Source: Muscardinus avellanarius
Taxonomy: Eukaryota > Chordata > Mammalia > Rodentia > Gliridae
Length of the DNA: 64,000 nucleotides
Direction of reading: 5' to 3'
Assembly (NCBI GenBank): GCA_963383645.1
Contig: OY726560.1
Coordinates: 32,183,003-32,247,002, forward strand
Shown in pieces: positions 32,164-44,244 of the stretch. Made by a program: the position numbers and the translations under genes. Numbering within the stretch: the first letter of the stretch is position 1; every line of letters starts with the position of its first letter. The notes under the pieces are model-generated. The model was not told where the DNA came from and did no database searches. It saw nothing but the letters and a program-made list of their open reading frames with translations.

Positions 32164-32956
32164 TGTTTCCATTGCATTTTTATTGTATTCCAGGAAAAAG
32201 GATGAGTCACGTAGGTGACGCTCAGCTATAAGCAATAGACTAACAAATAAAGGGGAAAAATAAAAAGGTGTAAGAGAAAATTTTATAACCTTCATTTGTT
32301 ATCATGAAGAGTTTTTGGGGAAAAGAGACTGAAGCGCTAAAGATTTATTTAAGTAGTAGTGATTTTATTTACTAAGATGGGGACAAATAACCAACTCACA
32401 AATTAAGAGATCTTTTTCATATTAACTTGATACCAATACTTGTTATCTCAGTTTTTACCTTGTATCAGATATTAGGTCTGGGGATAAAATAGTCCATGAA
32501 AACTGAACTCTGCCCTCAACTTGCTCACAATTTAGATAGAACAAGTATATTAAATATATAATGAATTTCTATTTCCCAGTCATAGACTCGGTTATGCAAA
32601 ACAGAAATTTCCAACTCAGCAGTGGAAAGCTTGTTTTGCCTGAGGCCAAGGCAGTTAATTCAGGAGCCTCAGTGACTATCGGGTATCAGACTAATTGAGA
32701 AAGGCTCAAGAAGACTCATGTATGAACCCAGAAGCTTAGAGGCTGTGGTAGACTGTCAGGACTCATGTGCAAGAGATTTAACGGTCAAAAGCACCAGAGT
32801 GGAGAGTTAGGCTTTGGGAAGTAAATTTTCCTGTGGATTATATGTGTATATGGATGGAAAGGGGACAGGAAGAAGAGGTGATTCATCACCTGAATCAGAA
32901 AATTGTAGGTGAGAGATCTGCAGCCAACAGGAAGTGTCTGAAAGCTCTAAACATAG
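32163..32956. other. Single-copy DNA with a possible L2-like remnant
   Basis: The stretch 32470-32560 ('tctggggataaaatagtc', 'ctgccctcaacttgctcac') resembles ancient L2-type repeats, but weakly. Otherwise nothing recognised. Confidence 0.35.
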
Positions 32957-33045
32957 GAGTCAGTTTAGGTAGGATGAGACAGGAGGATCATTGGTTCAAA
33001 ACCAGCCTCAGAAACTTAATGAGACCCTGTTTCAAAATTTTAAAG
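32957..33045 (+). mobile_element. B1-dID SINE left-half fragment
   Basis: 'aggatgagacaggaggatca' to 'gagaccctgtttcaaaattt': the middle of a SINE, missing both ends. It lies directly before the next SINE; 'agtcagtt' occurs at 32959 and 33245, so the two may have inserted as one unit. Confidence 0.75.
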
Positions 33046-33244
33046 TAGCCGGGCATGGTGGTACACACCTGTAATTTTATTATTTGAGAGGCTGAAATAG
33101 GAGGATCGCAAGTTCAAGCAACATAGTGAGACTCTCAGCAACCTAACGAGACCCTGATTCAAAAACAAAAATATAAAAAGGTTGGGGGTATAGCTTGGAG
33201 ATAGAATGTCCCTGGGTTCAATTCTCAGTACCAAAAAAAAAAAA
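33046..33244 (+). mobile_element. B1-dID SINE
   Basis: 'tagccgggcatggtggtaca' to 'caattctcagtacc' plus poly-A. Confidence 0.9.
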
Positions 33245-33268
33245 AGTCAGTTAAAATATCTAGCAATA

Positions 33269-33473
33269 GAGCCAGGCGTGGTGGCACACGCTTGTAATCC
33301 CAGCATTTGGGAGGCTGAGACCGGAGGATAGCAGTTTGCAGACAGCCTCAGCCACTTAATGAGGCCCTCCGCAACTCAGTGAGACCCTGCTTCAAAATAA
33401 AGAATAAAAAAATTGGGCAGGGGGTATAGCTCATAGGTCAAATGCCTCTGGGTTCCATCCCCAGACCCCCCCC

Positions 33474-33476
<3 letters not shown>
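33269..33476 (+). mobile_element. B1-dID SINE, 'pyr-tail' subfamily
   Basis: 'gagccaggcgtggtggcac' to 'gttccatccccagacccc'. This subfamily ends 'cagaccc' instead of 'cagtacc' and has 'gtttgcagacagcctcagc' in the centre. Confidence 0.92.
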
Positions 33477-33512
<36 letters not shown>

Positions 33513-33568
33513 GCAAAAAAATATATATATATATACACACACACACATATATATATACACATACACAC

Positions 33569-33608
<40 letters not shown>
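33477..33608. repeat. (TA)n / (CA)n / (TG)n compound microsatellite after a SINE
   Basis: (TA)n at 33478-33510 and 33522-33534, mixed CA/TA to 33564, then (TG)n at about 33575-33608. Confidence 0.93.
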
Positions 33609-33611
<3 letters not shown>

Positions 33612-33960
33612 CATATAGCAATATCAGGACAGTGAACTCATGACAATAGCAGTCTAGTAAGACTTTCCCTGACCCTTAGCTTTTCTCTACATTTCTAATC
33701 TTACCCTTAGATACTGGGGGAGTTAAAGAGTACCCAGCAAATGGATGAGACCAAGCACTGATAGCAAAGTAGAGAAAATGACATCTCCTCTTTGCTTCTA
33801 TTCTAGGACCTGGCTAGAGCAGCCTCAGGGCAAAGCTTTAAAAGGGAGATGGATCTCAGGGAAGGCTGTTTTGGGGACATATTGCTCTATGGTCAACTAT
33901 ACTGTATGGCATATTTCCAAATACAAAGTATAACTTTCAAAGACCTCAATACAGAAAATA
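33609..33960. other. Single-copy DNA
   Basis: Nothing recognised. Confidence 0.4.
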
Positions 33961-34275
33961 AGAAACTGATGTGCCAAACATTGTTAGCTAGCTTGATTGA
34001 ATCACTCCACATTGTATTCATATGTCAAAATATTATATTATATCCCCTAAATGTATATAACTATGATTTGTCAATTAAAAATAACATTATTAATAAAGAA
34101 AAGAAAAACAAAAGTTATGAACAAAAAGTCCCCTGTTTTCAAAATTTTGTTGATGCCCCTTATCAGAATATGACTCATAAAACATTTAAATTTTATTAAA
34201 ATTGCATGGTATTCATTTTCTTCATAAAAAATGTACAATTTGTATTTGACAATTAAAATAAAAAAGAAAAAACTT
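33961..34275 (+). mobile_element. L1 3'-end-like sequences (old)
   Basis: Two stretches end in a similar way: 'atgatttgtcaattaaaaat' near 34064 and 'tttgtatttgacaattaaaa' near 34240. Ends of this kind belong to old mammalian L1 3'UTRs. The region is AT-rich and the limits are uncertain. Confidence 0.4.
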
Positions 34276-34669
34276 GTATTAGATTGCTATAGTAATACAG
34301 ATAATTCCTGAGCTGAAATGATTTGGTATAATAATAGGACTGAATTCTTTTTTTAATCTAAGAGTGACCAGACCAATAAAGAAGAGAATTGCCCAAGATT
34401 TGGTTAAAAATTCAAAAAAAATATAATCCCACCTGAAATTAATGCATCTGAAGCCATTTTTCTCCTGTACCCTGTAAGCCACACTGGCTTAAATATTGAG
34501 ATATATAAATCATAAGGCCCCACTTTCTCTGTAAGCACACACATAAAAAGAAATGCAAAATGGAGACATTTTTCCGAAAGATTCCTTTATATTCTCAGGA
34601 TTAAAATATTTTCTCTCTACAATTTGAGGGAAGAGCAGAAAATTCTCTTGCTTTTAAAAATATCAAAGG

Positions 34670-35110
34670 ATTATGTTTCCAGCTAAGATGGAGGAAACAT
34701 ATTCCATCCTGTTTCTTCTTTTGAATGCAGCTCAAAAAATTAAAAAAATAAACCTGGACAAGACACATATAGAGTAGCTGTTTGAGAAATGGGAACTAAA
34801 AGTGGTGGGTATTAAAATAATAATAATAAAAGTGGTGGGTAGAATGGGGAAAAACACCAGAATTCAAAGTGTCAGTCTAACTAGCAATGAGTTTACAATT
34901 CCTTCTCCACCTACCTGAAACTCAGAGATGGTACTGGCACAGAAATTGAGAGCAGAGGAGAAGCCCTCTAGTTTGGACTCGAGCAGGAGAGGATCCTCTA
35001 ACACTCAGAATAATTCCCTCAGAAGATTGTGAATTAGTCTCAATACTCCTATTCAACATGATGTTGGAAACCCTAGCTAGTATAATAAGGAAAGATAAAA
35101 TTAAGGCATA
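34670..35110 (+). mobile_element. Rearranged L1 fragment (5'UTR-like plus ORF2 piece)
   Basis: 'cagctaagatggaggaaac' at 34680 resembles the start of an old L1 5'UTR. At about 35040-35107, 'ctcctattcaacatgatg' and 'gctagtataataaggaaag' match the ORF2 reverse-transcriptase region in sense. The distance between them is far shorter than in an intact L1, so there was a large deletion or two separate fragments. The 'gaattcaaagtgtca' segment near 34860 recurs at 36960. Confidence 0.5.
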
Positions 35111-35404
35111 AAACTGTACACATGTATACATGAAATGGTCATTTTATTCCATTATTTTAAAAAATTAAAGTTAAAATATGAGGACTGGGGAATTTGAGGA
35201 ATTTCTCATTCACTCCCTTTACTTTCTGGTAATAGACAATAGCTTGCCAATAACTTTTAGCCAGACCGGATTATCCTACCAGACATGCATTAAATTGTCT
35301 AGCCGAGATGTGTGTCTTAATCATATGAGCACATTACTGAAGGTGCACTCCAAGAATTACAGAAGAAATTCCAAAAAATATGCCAGAATCAGAACTGCCA
35401 AGAA

Positions 35405-35406
<2 letters not shown>

Positions 35407-35462
<56 letters not shown>
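35407..35462. repeat. (GA)n microsatellite
   Basis: About 28 AG units, followed by a further purine-rich stretch to 35490. Confidence 0.95.
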
Positions 35463-35467
<5 letters not shown>

Positions 35468-36381
35468 GAGGAAGAAAAGAAAGAAGAGAGACAGGCTTTC
35501 TTATTTGAAAAGCACAAATGCCAAACCAAACCCCATCAATTCTAAGATAATATATGGGATCGGGACAATTTTCTTTCATACCAAGGGAATGGGGGACTTA
35601 CCTATTTCTCCTTTAAATACGTCAAACAGAATGTTATTTCTCTTAGGGAATAATGAGCTCAATTTCACTTTCTCAATTTTGATTTCGAAGTTAACTTTAC
35701 CATTATGGAGATTGCACAACTGGGCCTCGTTTTAAGAACCTCATAGTTATGTAAACAGCAGATTCAACTGGGGGAAAAAAATTTTCAGAAAAATCTTCTT
35801 TGGTCATACATGTGGGTTGGTAAAAAATATAGTGATTTTTCTTTCCTGGAATAACATGTAAAACTTCAATGAAGATACAAATGCATATTTATTTATTAAT
35901 TTGTTCTAAAAAAAAAAGCACACAAAACCCTAGGAAAAATATGTTGTCTCTCAGAAAGCTAAAATAAATATTGAAGTTTTGGTTATTATAGGAATATACA
36001 TAATAATAAAATAAATATAATGAATTGAAATTTTACAAACTAAGCTACTTCTGAACAGGTAGGTAGAAAACATCCATTCTCACAAAAGCAGAGTTTTTAT
36101 ACATGTTTTGGCTTTAAGAAAACACATCAAAGATAATGTGGTAGCATCAATAGTTCAGTGAACAGAAGACCCACCCCCAATGTGGTTTTTTCCCATAAAT
36201 GTGTTGTAGTCTTGTTTCAGTAATTGTTAAGAGTCCAGGTTTGTCTCCTAAAACACTCCAGCCAATAAAACACGCCAGCCCTCAGCCTCCTCCCCTGCTT
36301 TGCTGACACTGATACAACAAAAGTGAATACACAGCCTAATAAGGGGATAATCATGCATGACAGCAGATCCAGAAGTTCCTG
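35463..36381. other. Single-copy AT-rich DNA
   Basis: No repeat recognised. A frame at 35178-35735 runs through the GA repeat as an RE repeat and is not a gene. Confidence 0.45.
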
Positions 36382-36766
36382 TTTTTTTTTTTTTATTGGT
36401 GCACTATAGTCTCACATGATAGAAAATGTGGATCATGTTCACAATGGCATATATTCACACAGTACTTGAAGCCTCCCCCTCCCCCGCTTCCCCTGTTCCC
36501 TCCATCCCGATACTGAGTGTGGAGGTTAACAATGTTGTATTCACATGCATACACATAGTGGAACGAAACATTATGTTAAGTGAGATCAGCCAAGCACAGA
36601 AAGAGAAGGAACATAGGTTTTCTCTAATACACTCAAGCTGGGGAGTATTAGGGATACCAGAGGGACTCCAGATAATGGAGGGGAAACCTCAGCAAAGCCA
36701 GAAAGAAGGGATAAGGGAGGAAGAAGGCTGAGGTTTATTAATGGAAAAGTTACATCCCTGTTATTT
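36382..36766 (-). mobile_element. Twin-primed L1 3' end (inverted 5' part)
   Basis: Poly-T at 36382-36394 followed by the complement of a squirrel L1 3'UTR ('attggtgcactatagtctc', C-rich complement of the G-rich tract at 36475-36507) up to about 36558. From 36559 the sense strand continues with the L1 segment just upstream ('acattatgttaagtgagatc' to 'gaggtttattaatgg'). Compared with the straight copy at 58050-58490, the two parts are neighbours in L1 order, and the 5' part is flipped. That is a clean twin-priming product. Confidence 0.85.
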
Positions 36767-37035
36767 TTTACAGCTGACTTTTCAGGATAGCAATGTTGGT
36801 AAATGGGATGTTTATACTGAGCAAGTACTTGGATAACTATTGAGGCTTAGCAGTCTCGACAAACATGGGTATGAATTTCTTAAGTGCTGTCTTGCTGGTT
36901 TGAAGCAGAGTAAGGATTCATGATGCAAAAGAGTAGCGGGATGATGGAAGAAAATGCCGGAATTCAAAGTGTCACCCTACTAGCATGAGCTCACATCAGT
37001 GCAAAATAAGCACATACATCAGACACGTATTTTTT

Positions 37036-37199
37036 TTTTTTTTTTGTGGTATTGGGGTTCCTGGAAGCCCTTCTACCTCCAGGCTACACTCCCTGACCTA
37101 TTTTATATTTTTATTTAGAAACAGGGTCTCCTAAACTGGCTTCGAACCTGCGCGATCCTCCTGTCTCTACCTCCCAAGAGCGGGGATTACGCCCGGCGA
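37036..37199 (-). mobile_element. B1-dID SINE, short-centre, truncated head, with TSD
   Basis: Antisense: poly-T, 'ggtattggggttcctggaag', ending abruptly 'gcggggattacgcccggcg', so the 'aagcgtgcgccacca' block is missing. TSD AGACACGTATTTTT lies near 37021 and 37200. Confidence 0.92.
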
Positions 37200-37573
37200 A
37201 GACACGTATTTTTATAGATGGGAATCTACCAACCTATGGTTAGGAGAGATGGGCAAAAGATGGAATGGCCTCTCTCACCCTTGGCAGGTGGCTCAACCTC
37301 CTGCATGAACATTTATGGTTTGTAGGAAAGAAAAGCAATTAGTCCCACACCTTCCCAGCTGAGCTCTCCTAATCTGCCTGAATTCGCTGCAAACACCCAC
37401 ACCTTCAGCAAGAGTTCTTCCCCAACTACACATCTCCTACTAGATCTCATTCTCCTACGAGATCTATGATTTAGTCCATCTTTTTTAGATTAGCAAGTAC
37501 TTGATTAGAGTAAAACACAACAGTGAGATGTCTGACAAAATATACTTAATAATTTAAAAATACAAAGTACCTT
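37200..37573. other. Single-copy DNA
   Basis: Nothing recognised. Confidence 0.4.
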
Positions 37574-37740
37574 AGCCGGGTGTGGTGGCCCACGCTTGTA
37601 ATCCCCGTGCTTGGGAGGCAGAGACAGGAGGATCGCGCTGGTTCCTTGCTGGCTTAAGAGGCCCTGTTTCCAAAATATATATATTAGGTCTGGGAGTGTA
37701 GCCCAGAAGTAGAAGGGCTTCCAGGAATCCCAGTACCACC
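37574..37740 (+). mobile_element. B1-dID SINE, short-centre subfamily
   Basis: 'agccgggtgtggtggccca' to 'ggaatcccagtaccacc'. The centre has a further small deletion ('gctggttccttgctggc'). A direct repeat close to 'aaatacaaagtac' lies on both sides. Confidence 0.93.
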
Positions 37741-38353
37741 AAAAATAAAAATAAAAAAATAAAAATACAAAATACAAAATACTTTATAATTAAATATTAA
37801 TTATTAAACACTTAATAATTAAGAATACATAATTAAATACTTAATTTAAAATACACAAAATACTTAGTAATTTTTAAAAATGCAAAATTAACAACTAGCA
37901 TAATATGCACATCATTTTCATTTCTCAGCTGACTGCCCGATGTTCCAGGTTTTGTCAAGCTGAAGACAAAAATGAGGGAGATCCTTTCACTCTGGAAAAT
38001 TTACTCTTCTTATTCTCAGTTTGTTCCCCATGCAGGCCTTTATTATGCTTTATGCATATAAAACCATCTCCCCTTACTGGACACCAACTTGCACAAAGTC
38101 CTATAGACAGATATTTTAAAAATTATTCTTAAACTAACCCAGAGGCATAGCCCTCACTGACCCTCTCCCACAGATAAATGGGTTGAGCCCCAGCCGTGGA
38201 TGCTAGCCAAGATCTGGGCCATACCACGTTGCCTAAGGCACAGTGGACTCCTGGAGGCAGGGTAAGCATAGGTCCTGGTTCACTCTTGATAGTCCCTCTG
38301 TGTCCCCTCTGATCAGACATTTTACTCTATCTCTTTTCACTTTCAAAATTCCA
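37741..38353. other. AT-rich tail region and single-copy DNA
   Basis: 37741-37890 is A/T-rich with loosely repeated 'aattaaatacttaat' units, probably grown from the SINE tail. The remainder shows nothing recognisable. Confidence 0.45.
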
Positions 38354-38468
38354 GGTTTGAGGCCAGTCTCAGCTACTTAGTGAGACTCTTTCAAAATAAA
38401 AAATGAATAAAATAGGGCCGAGGGTATAGCTCAGAGGTAGAATGCCCTGGGTTCAAATCTCAGGACTC
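38354..38468 (+). mobile_element. B1-dID SINE, 5'-truncated
   Basis: Begins inside the left half at 'aggtttgaggccagtctc' and ends 'ggttcaaatctcaggac'. Confidence 0.85.
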
Positions 38469-39784
38469 CTCCTCTACAAATGTTGCTGACTAGATTAAGT
38501 AAAATCTATATATTATATATTTGAAGAATGTTTATTATTTCAAGGCATCTTTAACCTATATGTTGGCTTCTGCATCTCAAAGTCATGCATGGATGTGAGA
38601 TGGGCTGCGGGCAGCTGGGTTTTTATTGATTTTTTTCTTTGTTTCTTGTACGGAGTTGCCAGTGGTGGGCCTGCCTTTGTGATCAGCTTCAGTTGTTTTG
38701 GTTTTAAATTGGGTCTCTTTAGTTGCCAGAGAAAATTCCATGAATTTATGTATTTTCTTTTAATAATATTTTGAAGGAGGAATAAAGTAAAGCTTTCTTA
38801 TAAAATGTAACAACGCAAATATTTACTCAGCACCTAGTATTGAATTAACCTGCAATCACAGTTTGGGGCTATCTAAACTAGTCCTTTAATTGTGTTGAAA
38901 CGTTTCATCTAAAGTGTCTAATGATCGAGAAGATTTCAACCTGTATACATTAAGAGTCTACAGAAGTCACCGAGCTGAAGTAAACAAGTACAGCCAGAAA
39001 GGTCATTGCTTAAAAAAAAAAAAGGATCTTAGGAGATTCTAAATGTTTTTATTGCACACACACAAAAATTTGAGTCACACATATGTTAATTAGCTCAATT
39101 TAGCCATCTCACAATACAACATACATCCAAATAGCATGCCATGCACACACATCTTATGTGACTATTAAATAATAATTAAAGACAAACAAGTCCAAAAGGT
39201 CATCTGTCTATCAATTGCCCACATGGCTCAAGGCCAGTCACATGCAGGCCGGGCTCCTTTTCTCTACAGATTATTGTCACCAGCCTTGAAGCTGATAGTG
39301 GCCTCCTGTCAAAAGCCAAAGGCATTTTTGCTGTATTTGAGAACCCAACTCCCATGGGAATTCAGTGGCAGCCCTTAGTACAACCCCCTCCATTCTTCCA
39401 AGCCCTCTCTCTGTATACAAAGGTTCTGCTTCAGGGACCCTGTGGCACTTTTGTGAATCTGAGGACACTCCAAGTGAGTGACTCAGAATGTTTCAGCAGC
39501 CGAAACCAGGGCACGGAGCTTCTCTGGCCCAGCTGCTGAGACAGACAGCCATTAGCAAGACTCCCCTGGCTTCTATCCTTCAATTTCAAATAAATGAAAA
39601 GGAAGCAGAAAGGTTCTCATCAGGGCTGGTGGCCAAGGGAAACTTTGAAATAGACAACCCTCCCCCGCACCCTCACCACCACCCCCTGCAACCCTTCCAG
39701 CAGCAAAATTCCAATCCTCTTGATCCCAGGCTGGAAATAGAACTTTGGAAGCAATGGGAGCAGGAAGGACACTGGTTAGGAGAC
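38469..39784. other. Repeat-poor single-copy DNA
   Basis: No SINE or L1 here. From 39240 the GC content rises. A 99-codon frame at 39488-39787 (P/H/Q-rich in the middle) is not recognised and lacks clear splice or initiation context. It could be conserved non-coding sequence. Confidence 0.45.
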
Positions 39785-40110
39785 TGAGCGATGGTCCCAG
39801 TCCTGACACCAACTTGCTCCATGACCTTGGGGCAAACCATTGCAATTCTTAGCAGCTTCGTGATCAAACACATGTGGACTCTGCTTTACAAATTTCCTCC
39901 AGCTCAAAAATTAATTGCAGTATCCTCTGATTTTCTAATTATTCTATTAGTGACCTCTCCTCTCCCACCCCTGACCACATGTAACCACCAAGCACCGTCA
40001 TATGCTGTGTCCATCTTTCATGAGCTTGGCAGCTCCTGGGGAATGTCTACTTGCTCAATCTGCATGCCCTAGGATCAAGCATGATGGCTGGCACATAATA
40101 GGGATTCAGA
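39785..40110 (+). repeat. MIR-like fragment(s), ancient
   Basis: 'ccatgaccttggggcaaac' matches the MIR core ('gtgaccttgggcaag'), and 'ggcacataatagggattcag' resembles the MIR 3' part. Spacing is longer than a normal MIR, so this may be two pieces. Confidence 0.45.
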
Positions 40111-40197
40111 AAAGGCACCCAGCTATTTCTTGGCTAACTAATGGCTGGAAGTTAAGCTTACAGCCTGCAGGTAAGGCTATTTAAGAGGGTAAGAAGC

Positions 40198-40392
40198 CAG
40201 CCATGGCGGAACATGCCTGTAATTCCAGTACTTGGGATGCTTAGACAGGAGGATTGCAGGTTTGAGTTGGGCCTCAACAAATTAGTGAGGACCTCAACAG
40301 CTTAGTAAGACACTGTTTCAAAAAAGAAAAAAATAGGGCTGAAGGTAAAGCTCAGGGAGAGAATGACTCTAAGTTCAATATCCATTACCACA
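40198..40392 (+). mobile_element. B1-dID SINE (old copy)
   Basis: 'cagccatggcggaacatgc' to 'atatccattaccacag', followed by a CA-rich tail. Confidence 0.87.
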
Positions 40393-40600
40393 GACACAGA
40401 CATGCACACACACGGGTAAGATGGTACAACTGACTGTGGGCAGGAGAGTTACTATAGAGTAAGAAGTACCTCAGATTGCCTTTTATATCTCATCCCAATG
40501 GCACTTTCTCTGAATTAAGTTCAGCCTTAATTCATCACGTAATAATCTCATCACTGTATCACATCACTATATGCTTTGTTTTGGTTTCATTTTTCTCAAA

Positions 40601-40602
40601 AC

Positions 40603-40647
<45 letters not shown>
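40601..40647. repeat. (TA)n(TG)n microsatellite
   Basis: Short TA run at 40601-40615 then about 16 TG units. Confidence 0.93.
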
Positions 40648-40648
<1 letters not shown>

Positions 40649-42859
40649 ATGTTCATGTCCATATATACACATACATACATATGATGAAGAAAGAGAAAGA
40701 GAAAGGGAAGGAGATCAGAGAGTGATCAGGGGAGAGAGATAGAGTTGGACAAAGAGGAAGAGAGAACTCTTCCCTCATTCGCTACCATTTCAACTTGGAA
40801 GCATGTGGTTTTCTGTGACATTCATAAAGCTTTCTTCTTTCAGAAGTAAAAACTGGCCACAGGTGCTGTTCTCCATGTGCTAGCCCTTCTCTATTATCTA
40901 GTGCTACAGTGTATTTTATTTAGTTCATTAACTAGTTGACTTGTTAATCAGAAAACTTAATAGAAGAATTAAAACCACAAAGGAGAAGACTCGGGAAAGT
41001 AAGGAAATGTACTGGATCAATAACTTGTGTGGGTCACCAAATGATGCTCTCTTCCAATTTGATTACCACCACCTTCTGACGAGTAGACTGTGACAGTTGA
41101 CATATGAGATTCCTCAAATTAAACACACTTCTCTATAATTAAATATCATAGCTTCATTGTTCCGATAACAAAATTGAAATATTTTCCACCATCATAATAT
41201 CCTTAGCCGATAATGTCATTGGAATAAAATGATGTTACCACATGATAATAGGCTCTCCAGACCGAAGTCAAGTTAGACTGTGTATTTTCAAAGCAGATCA
41301 TTACATTGACTTTTTTTCCATTACCAAGTGATTGATGGAGCTTTAAAGGTGACCAACAAAAATTTCATTAAAAAAAAAGTGATCTGATGATGGGGTTATA
41401 TGCAGAATGATTCAAATACCAAGGGAGATGCCACATAGAGCAGCATAGAAGCCATTTAAAAATTAACCTTTACCAAACCTTCAACTCCAGTTCGCTCTGC
41501 ATAAATGAGAGCTGCTGTCAGAGGCTCCAGCATGCTTCAAAATACAATAAATGCTTGTGTTGACACAGCCCATTTCTTGATAAGTGCAGAATTCTGGACT
41601 GGAGCACCTGCCGACAAAGGGACCTGGTGTACAGCTAATAGATGAAAGCCAACCCATCCTGACAAGCAGCTGAAGAAAGGTGGTGCTCCAAACATGAGCC
41701 CTATAGACAGGCTCTCCCAGCAGACCAAAAAGCCTTCCCACAGGTGTCCCAGACCACAGCCCTTGGAGATAAAACCCTATCAGTGAGGTTCTCCTAAAAT
41801 CTGAAAAGCTAACAATGACTGCCTTTCTCTGAGACTGGAAAGACCTACAAAAGCCCTTTCAGCTGGAACATGCTCAGGACAAATGACTGCGTGATCACAT
41901 TTCATCTCTCTCCTTCAGGGGAAGGTGAAGGGACAGAGAACTATCTCTAAAATAAAAGTGCTGGGTGAGTCAACTGGAACTGGTCAGCTTTCCAAATCAG
42001 ATGTGGCATTGGAAAAACACCTACCTACTTCTGTACACTTTTCATTTTAAAATTATGTATTGGGCAAGGAACTGTGCTAAGGGCTCCTGGAAGTAGGAAA
42101 AGAAAAAGAAGGGAAAATCGTCTACTCAACCAAGATCATGCTGGCTGCTCACTGTTATTTATTTTTTCTGCATGAAGTCCTCTGGGCTGGGAGAGTTCCA
42201 GTTGAGAGTATTTCATACAGTCAGTGGCTGCTCCTTTGTGAGATGTGTGCCACACACAATATTTTTGATGATGATGCTAATTGGTGTTGAATACAACTTA
42301 TTTATAATTCTCAAGAATTCTACATGTGTTATGGAAGTAGCATGTTAAAGATTAATAGGAACCTATTTCTCAATTGGACAGTTCAATAAGCTAATACTGA
42401 TAGATGATTTGCAAGTCTGATAGCCATGGAGTCTGAGAGGAAGTATTACTGAAATAATTTTTTTAACATGGTAATTCATTCACAAAGGAGCACACAGAAA
42501 CTCAGAGCCCCTCAAACATACCATAAAAGAACATTTCTCATTGATACATTATGCCCTTTGAAAAAAATCTTGTCCACAAGGAACTAACCTAGAATAATTC
42601 CACCCTGGATGATGCAATAGTGCCATCAAACCCTTAGTAATGACCACAAGCCAAGCTCCTGCCCAGCTCTCCAGCAGCTTCTTCTGTGATGACCATCAAT
42701 AGACTCCCAAGTCAGGTAAGTTCCCAGTCCTGGGCATGCTTGCTCTGATTTGGGTTTCTCTGTAATGACCTATCAAGGTGTCTTGCTCCTACAATGCTTT
42801 CTTAGTGCCTTATACTTCTCTTCAGTGGCACTTACCCCAGTTGTTATTGATTTAATATC
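40648..42859. other. Repeat-poor single-copy DNA, ~2.2 kb
   Basis: Purine-rich at 40685-40765. Otherwise no SINE, L1 or LTR recognised. 41460-41890 is GC-richer, with small frames on the minus strand but no recognisable domain. Confidence 0.45.
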
Positions 42860-43030
42860 TATCTTCTCAAATTAAGCAGTTAAGTGTCATGGCCCAGAAG
42901 GTAATATCTAGACTGGTATTCACATAAGAAGAGGGAAAATGGGGCATCTGATTATTTTCTACCATCTTCATAATACTTAGCACAGTCTGCAGCACTTCAT
43001 AGGTGCCTAATAAATATTTTTGGATTGTCT
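42860..43030 (+). repeat. L2/MIR-type 3' end (ancient)
   Basis: 'ataatacttagcacagtctg' and 'ataggtgcctaataaatatt' fit the typical end of L2/MIR repeats ('cacatagtaggtgctcaataaat'). Diverged; the left limit is a guess. Confidence 0.45.
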
Positions 43031-43547
43031 TGTGAGCCCCACATGCAAATCTTTCTCCAGGCTCTGAGATTCATTCATGGACATGGAAGAAACTGTTCTG
43101 GCTTAAAACTCAGAGGACACATAAGGAAGTCAAACTTGCTACCAAGGCAAGTGTTTACTCTTGTGCTATCTTCATAGTAATCCAGAATTTGTCACTGCTC
43201 ATAAAAAAAAAAAAAAAAAAAAGACCTGGCCCAGTTTCAGAGGTAGAGGTAGGAGCCGTAACTTGCTATTGTCAGTTCTGTCCTGGTAGAGGTAAGTATG
43301 CTGTGTTTACCTGCTGACAGTCTTACTTTATGCCTCACATTGCCTAGTATCCATCTCCATCTATTAGTTAGATCTTTGAGAGACTTTATTTTGAACTTCT
43401 TTAATGATGCCTGTTGTTTACCATCATACTCTAATTCAAAATCTGGTTTAGCCTTGGGCAACTTTACTGTTAAAGGCACCATGTGCTACTGTATCAAATA
43501 CATTTAAAAAAATCTCCATGTCCTTTTTTGAAAGTCCAACAAAGGGA

Positions 43548-43740
43548 CAGCACAGCTGCGCATGCCTGTAATCCCAATACTTGGGAGACTGAGACAGGAG
43601 TACAGCCTTAACAATAATGAGACTCTCATCAACCTAATGAAACCCTGTTTCAAAACAAAAATAAAATAGGGCTGGGGATGTATTTTGGAGGTAAGATGTC
43701 CCTGGATTCAATCTCCAGTACCACACACACACATACACAC
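43548..43740 (+). mobile_element. B1-dID SINE (old copy)
   Basis: 'cacagctgcgcatgcctg' to 'tctccagtaccac', with a CA-rich tail. The centre is shortened. Confidence 0.87.
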
Positions 43741-43917
43741 AAAAAAAAATTCATTTACATAAAATTTTAATATGAAAAATTTGGAAGATCTTTACAAATT
43801 CTATTTTAGAAATTCTACAATAGATCTAATTTATTTAATGTAGAAATAGCAATAAATTATAGTTGTCATTCATTCTTGAAAGTCTGGACAGGATGAAAAA
43901 GTTTGATCTACAAAAAA

Positions 43918-44244
43918 AATTTTTTTTCAGTATTGAGGACTGAGCCCAGAGGCATTCTACCTTGGAGCTACATCCAAAGCCCTATTTTATTTTGAAACAG
44001 GATCACCCTAAGTCACTGAGACTGTCCTTGAACCTATGATCCTCCTGTCTCAGCCTTCCAAGTACAAAGATTACAGGCATTGGCCACCACATCCTGCTTT
44101 GTTTTCTAATTTAACAAGTAATAGAATGAAATTACGCTATGGACTGTGTACATTAAATTAAACATTTAATAATTTCAATTTTGGTAATTTTCCTTATATT
44201 TAGAATCCCCCCCGCCAAGCCTCAAGTACGTCTATAGGCACCTG
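43918..44244. repeat. Local duplication, copy 1 (SINE plus flank)
   Basis: Contains an antisense, old B1-dID SINE (43926-44098, 'cagtattgaggactgagccc' to 'ccaccacatcctgc') and about 145 bp of flank ending 'tataggcacctgga'. The same SINE with the same flank recurs at 44587-44932 at roughly 90% identity by eye. Shared non-SINE flank shows duplication of genomic DNA, not two insertions. Confidence 0.88.

Noticed and set aside
35178..35735. 185-codon frame on the + strand
   Set aside because: The middle is a (GA)n microsatellite read as RE repeats, and no conserved domain is visible.
39488..39787. 99-codon frame in a GC-richer, repeat-poor stretch
   Set aside because: Unrecognised product, no splice evidence, and an ancient MIR-like repeat begins at its end. 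Kept as a conservation question only.
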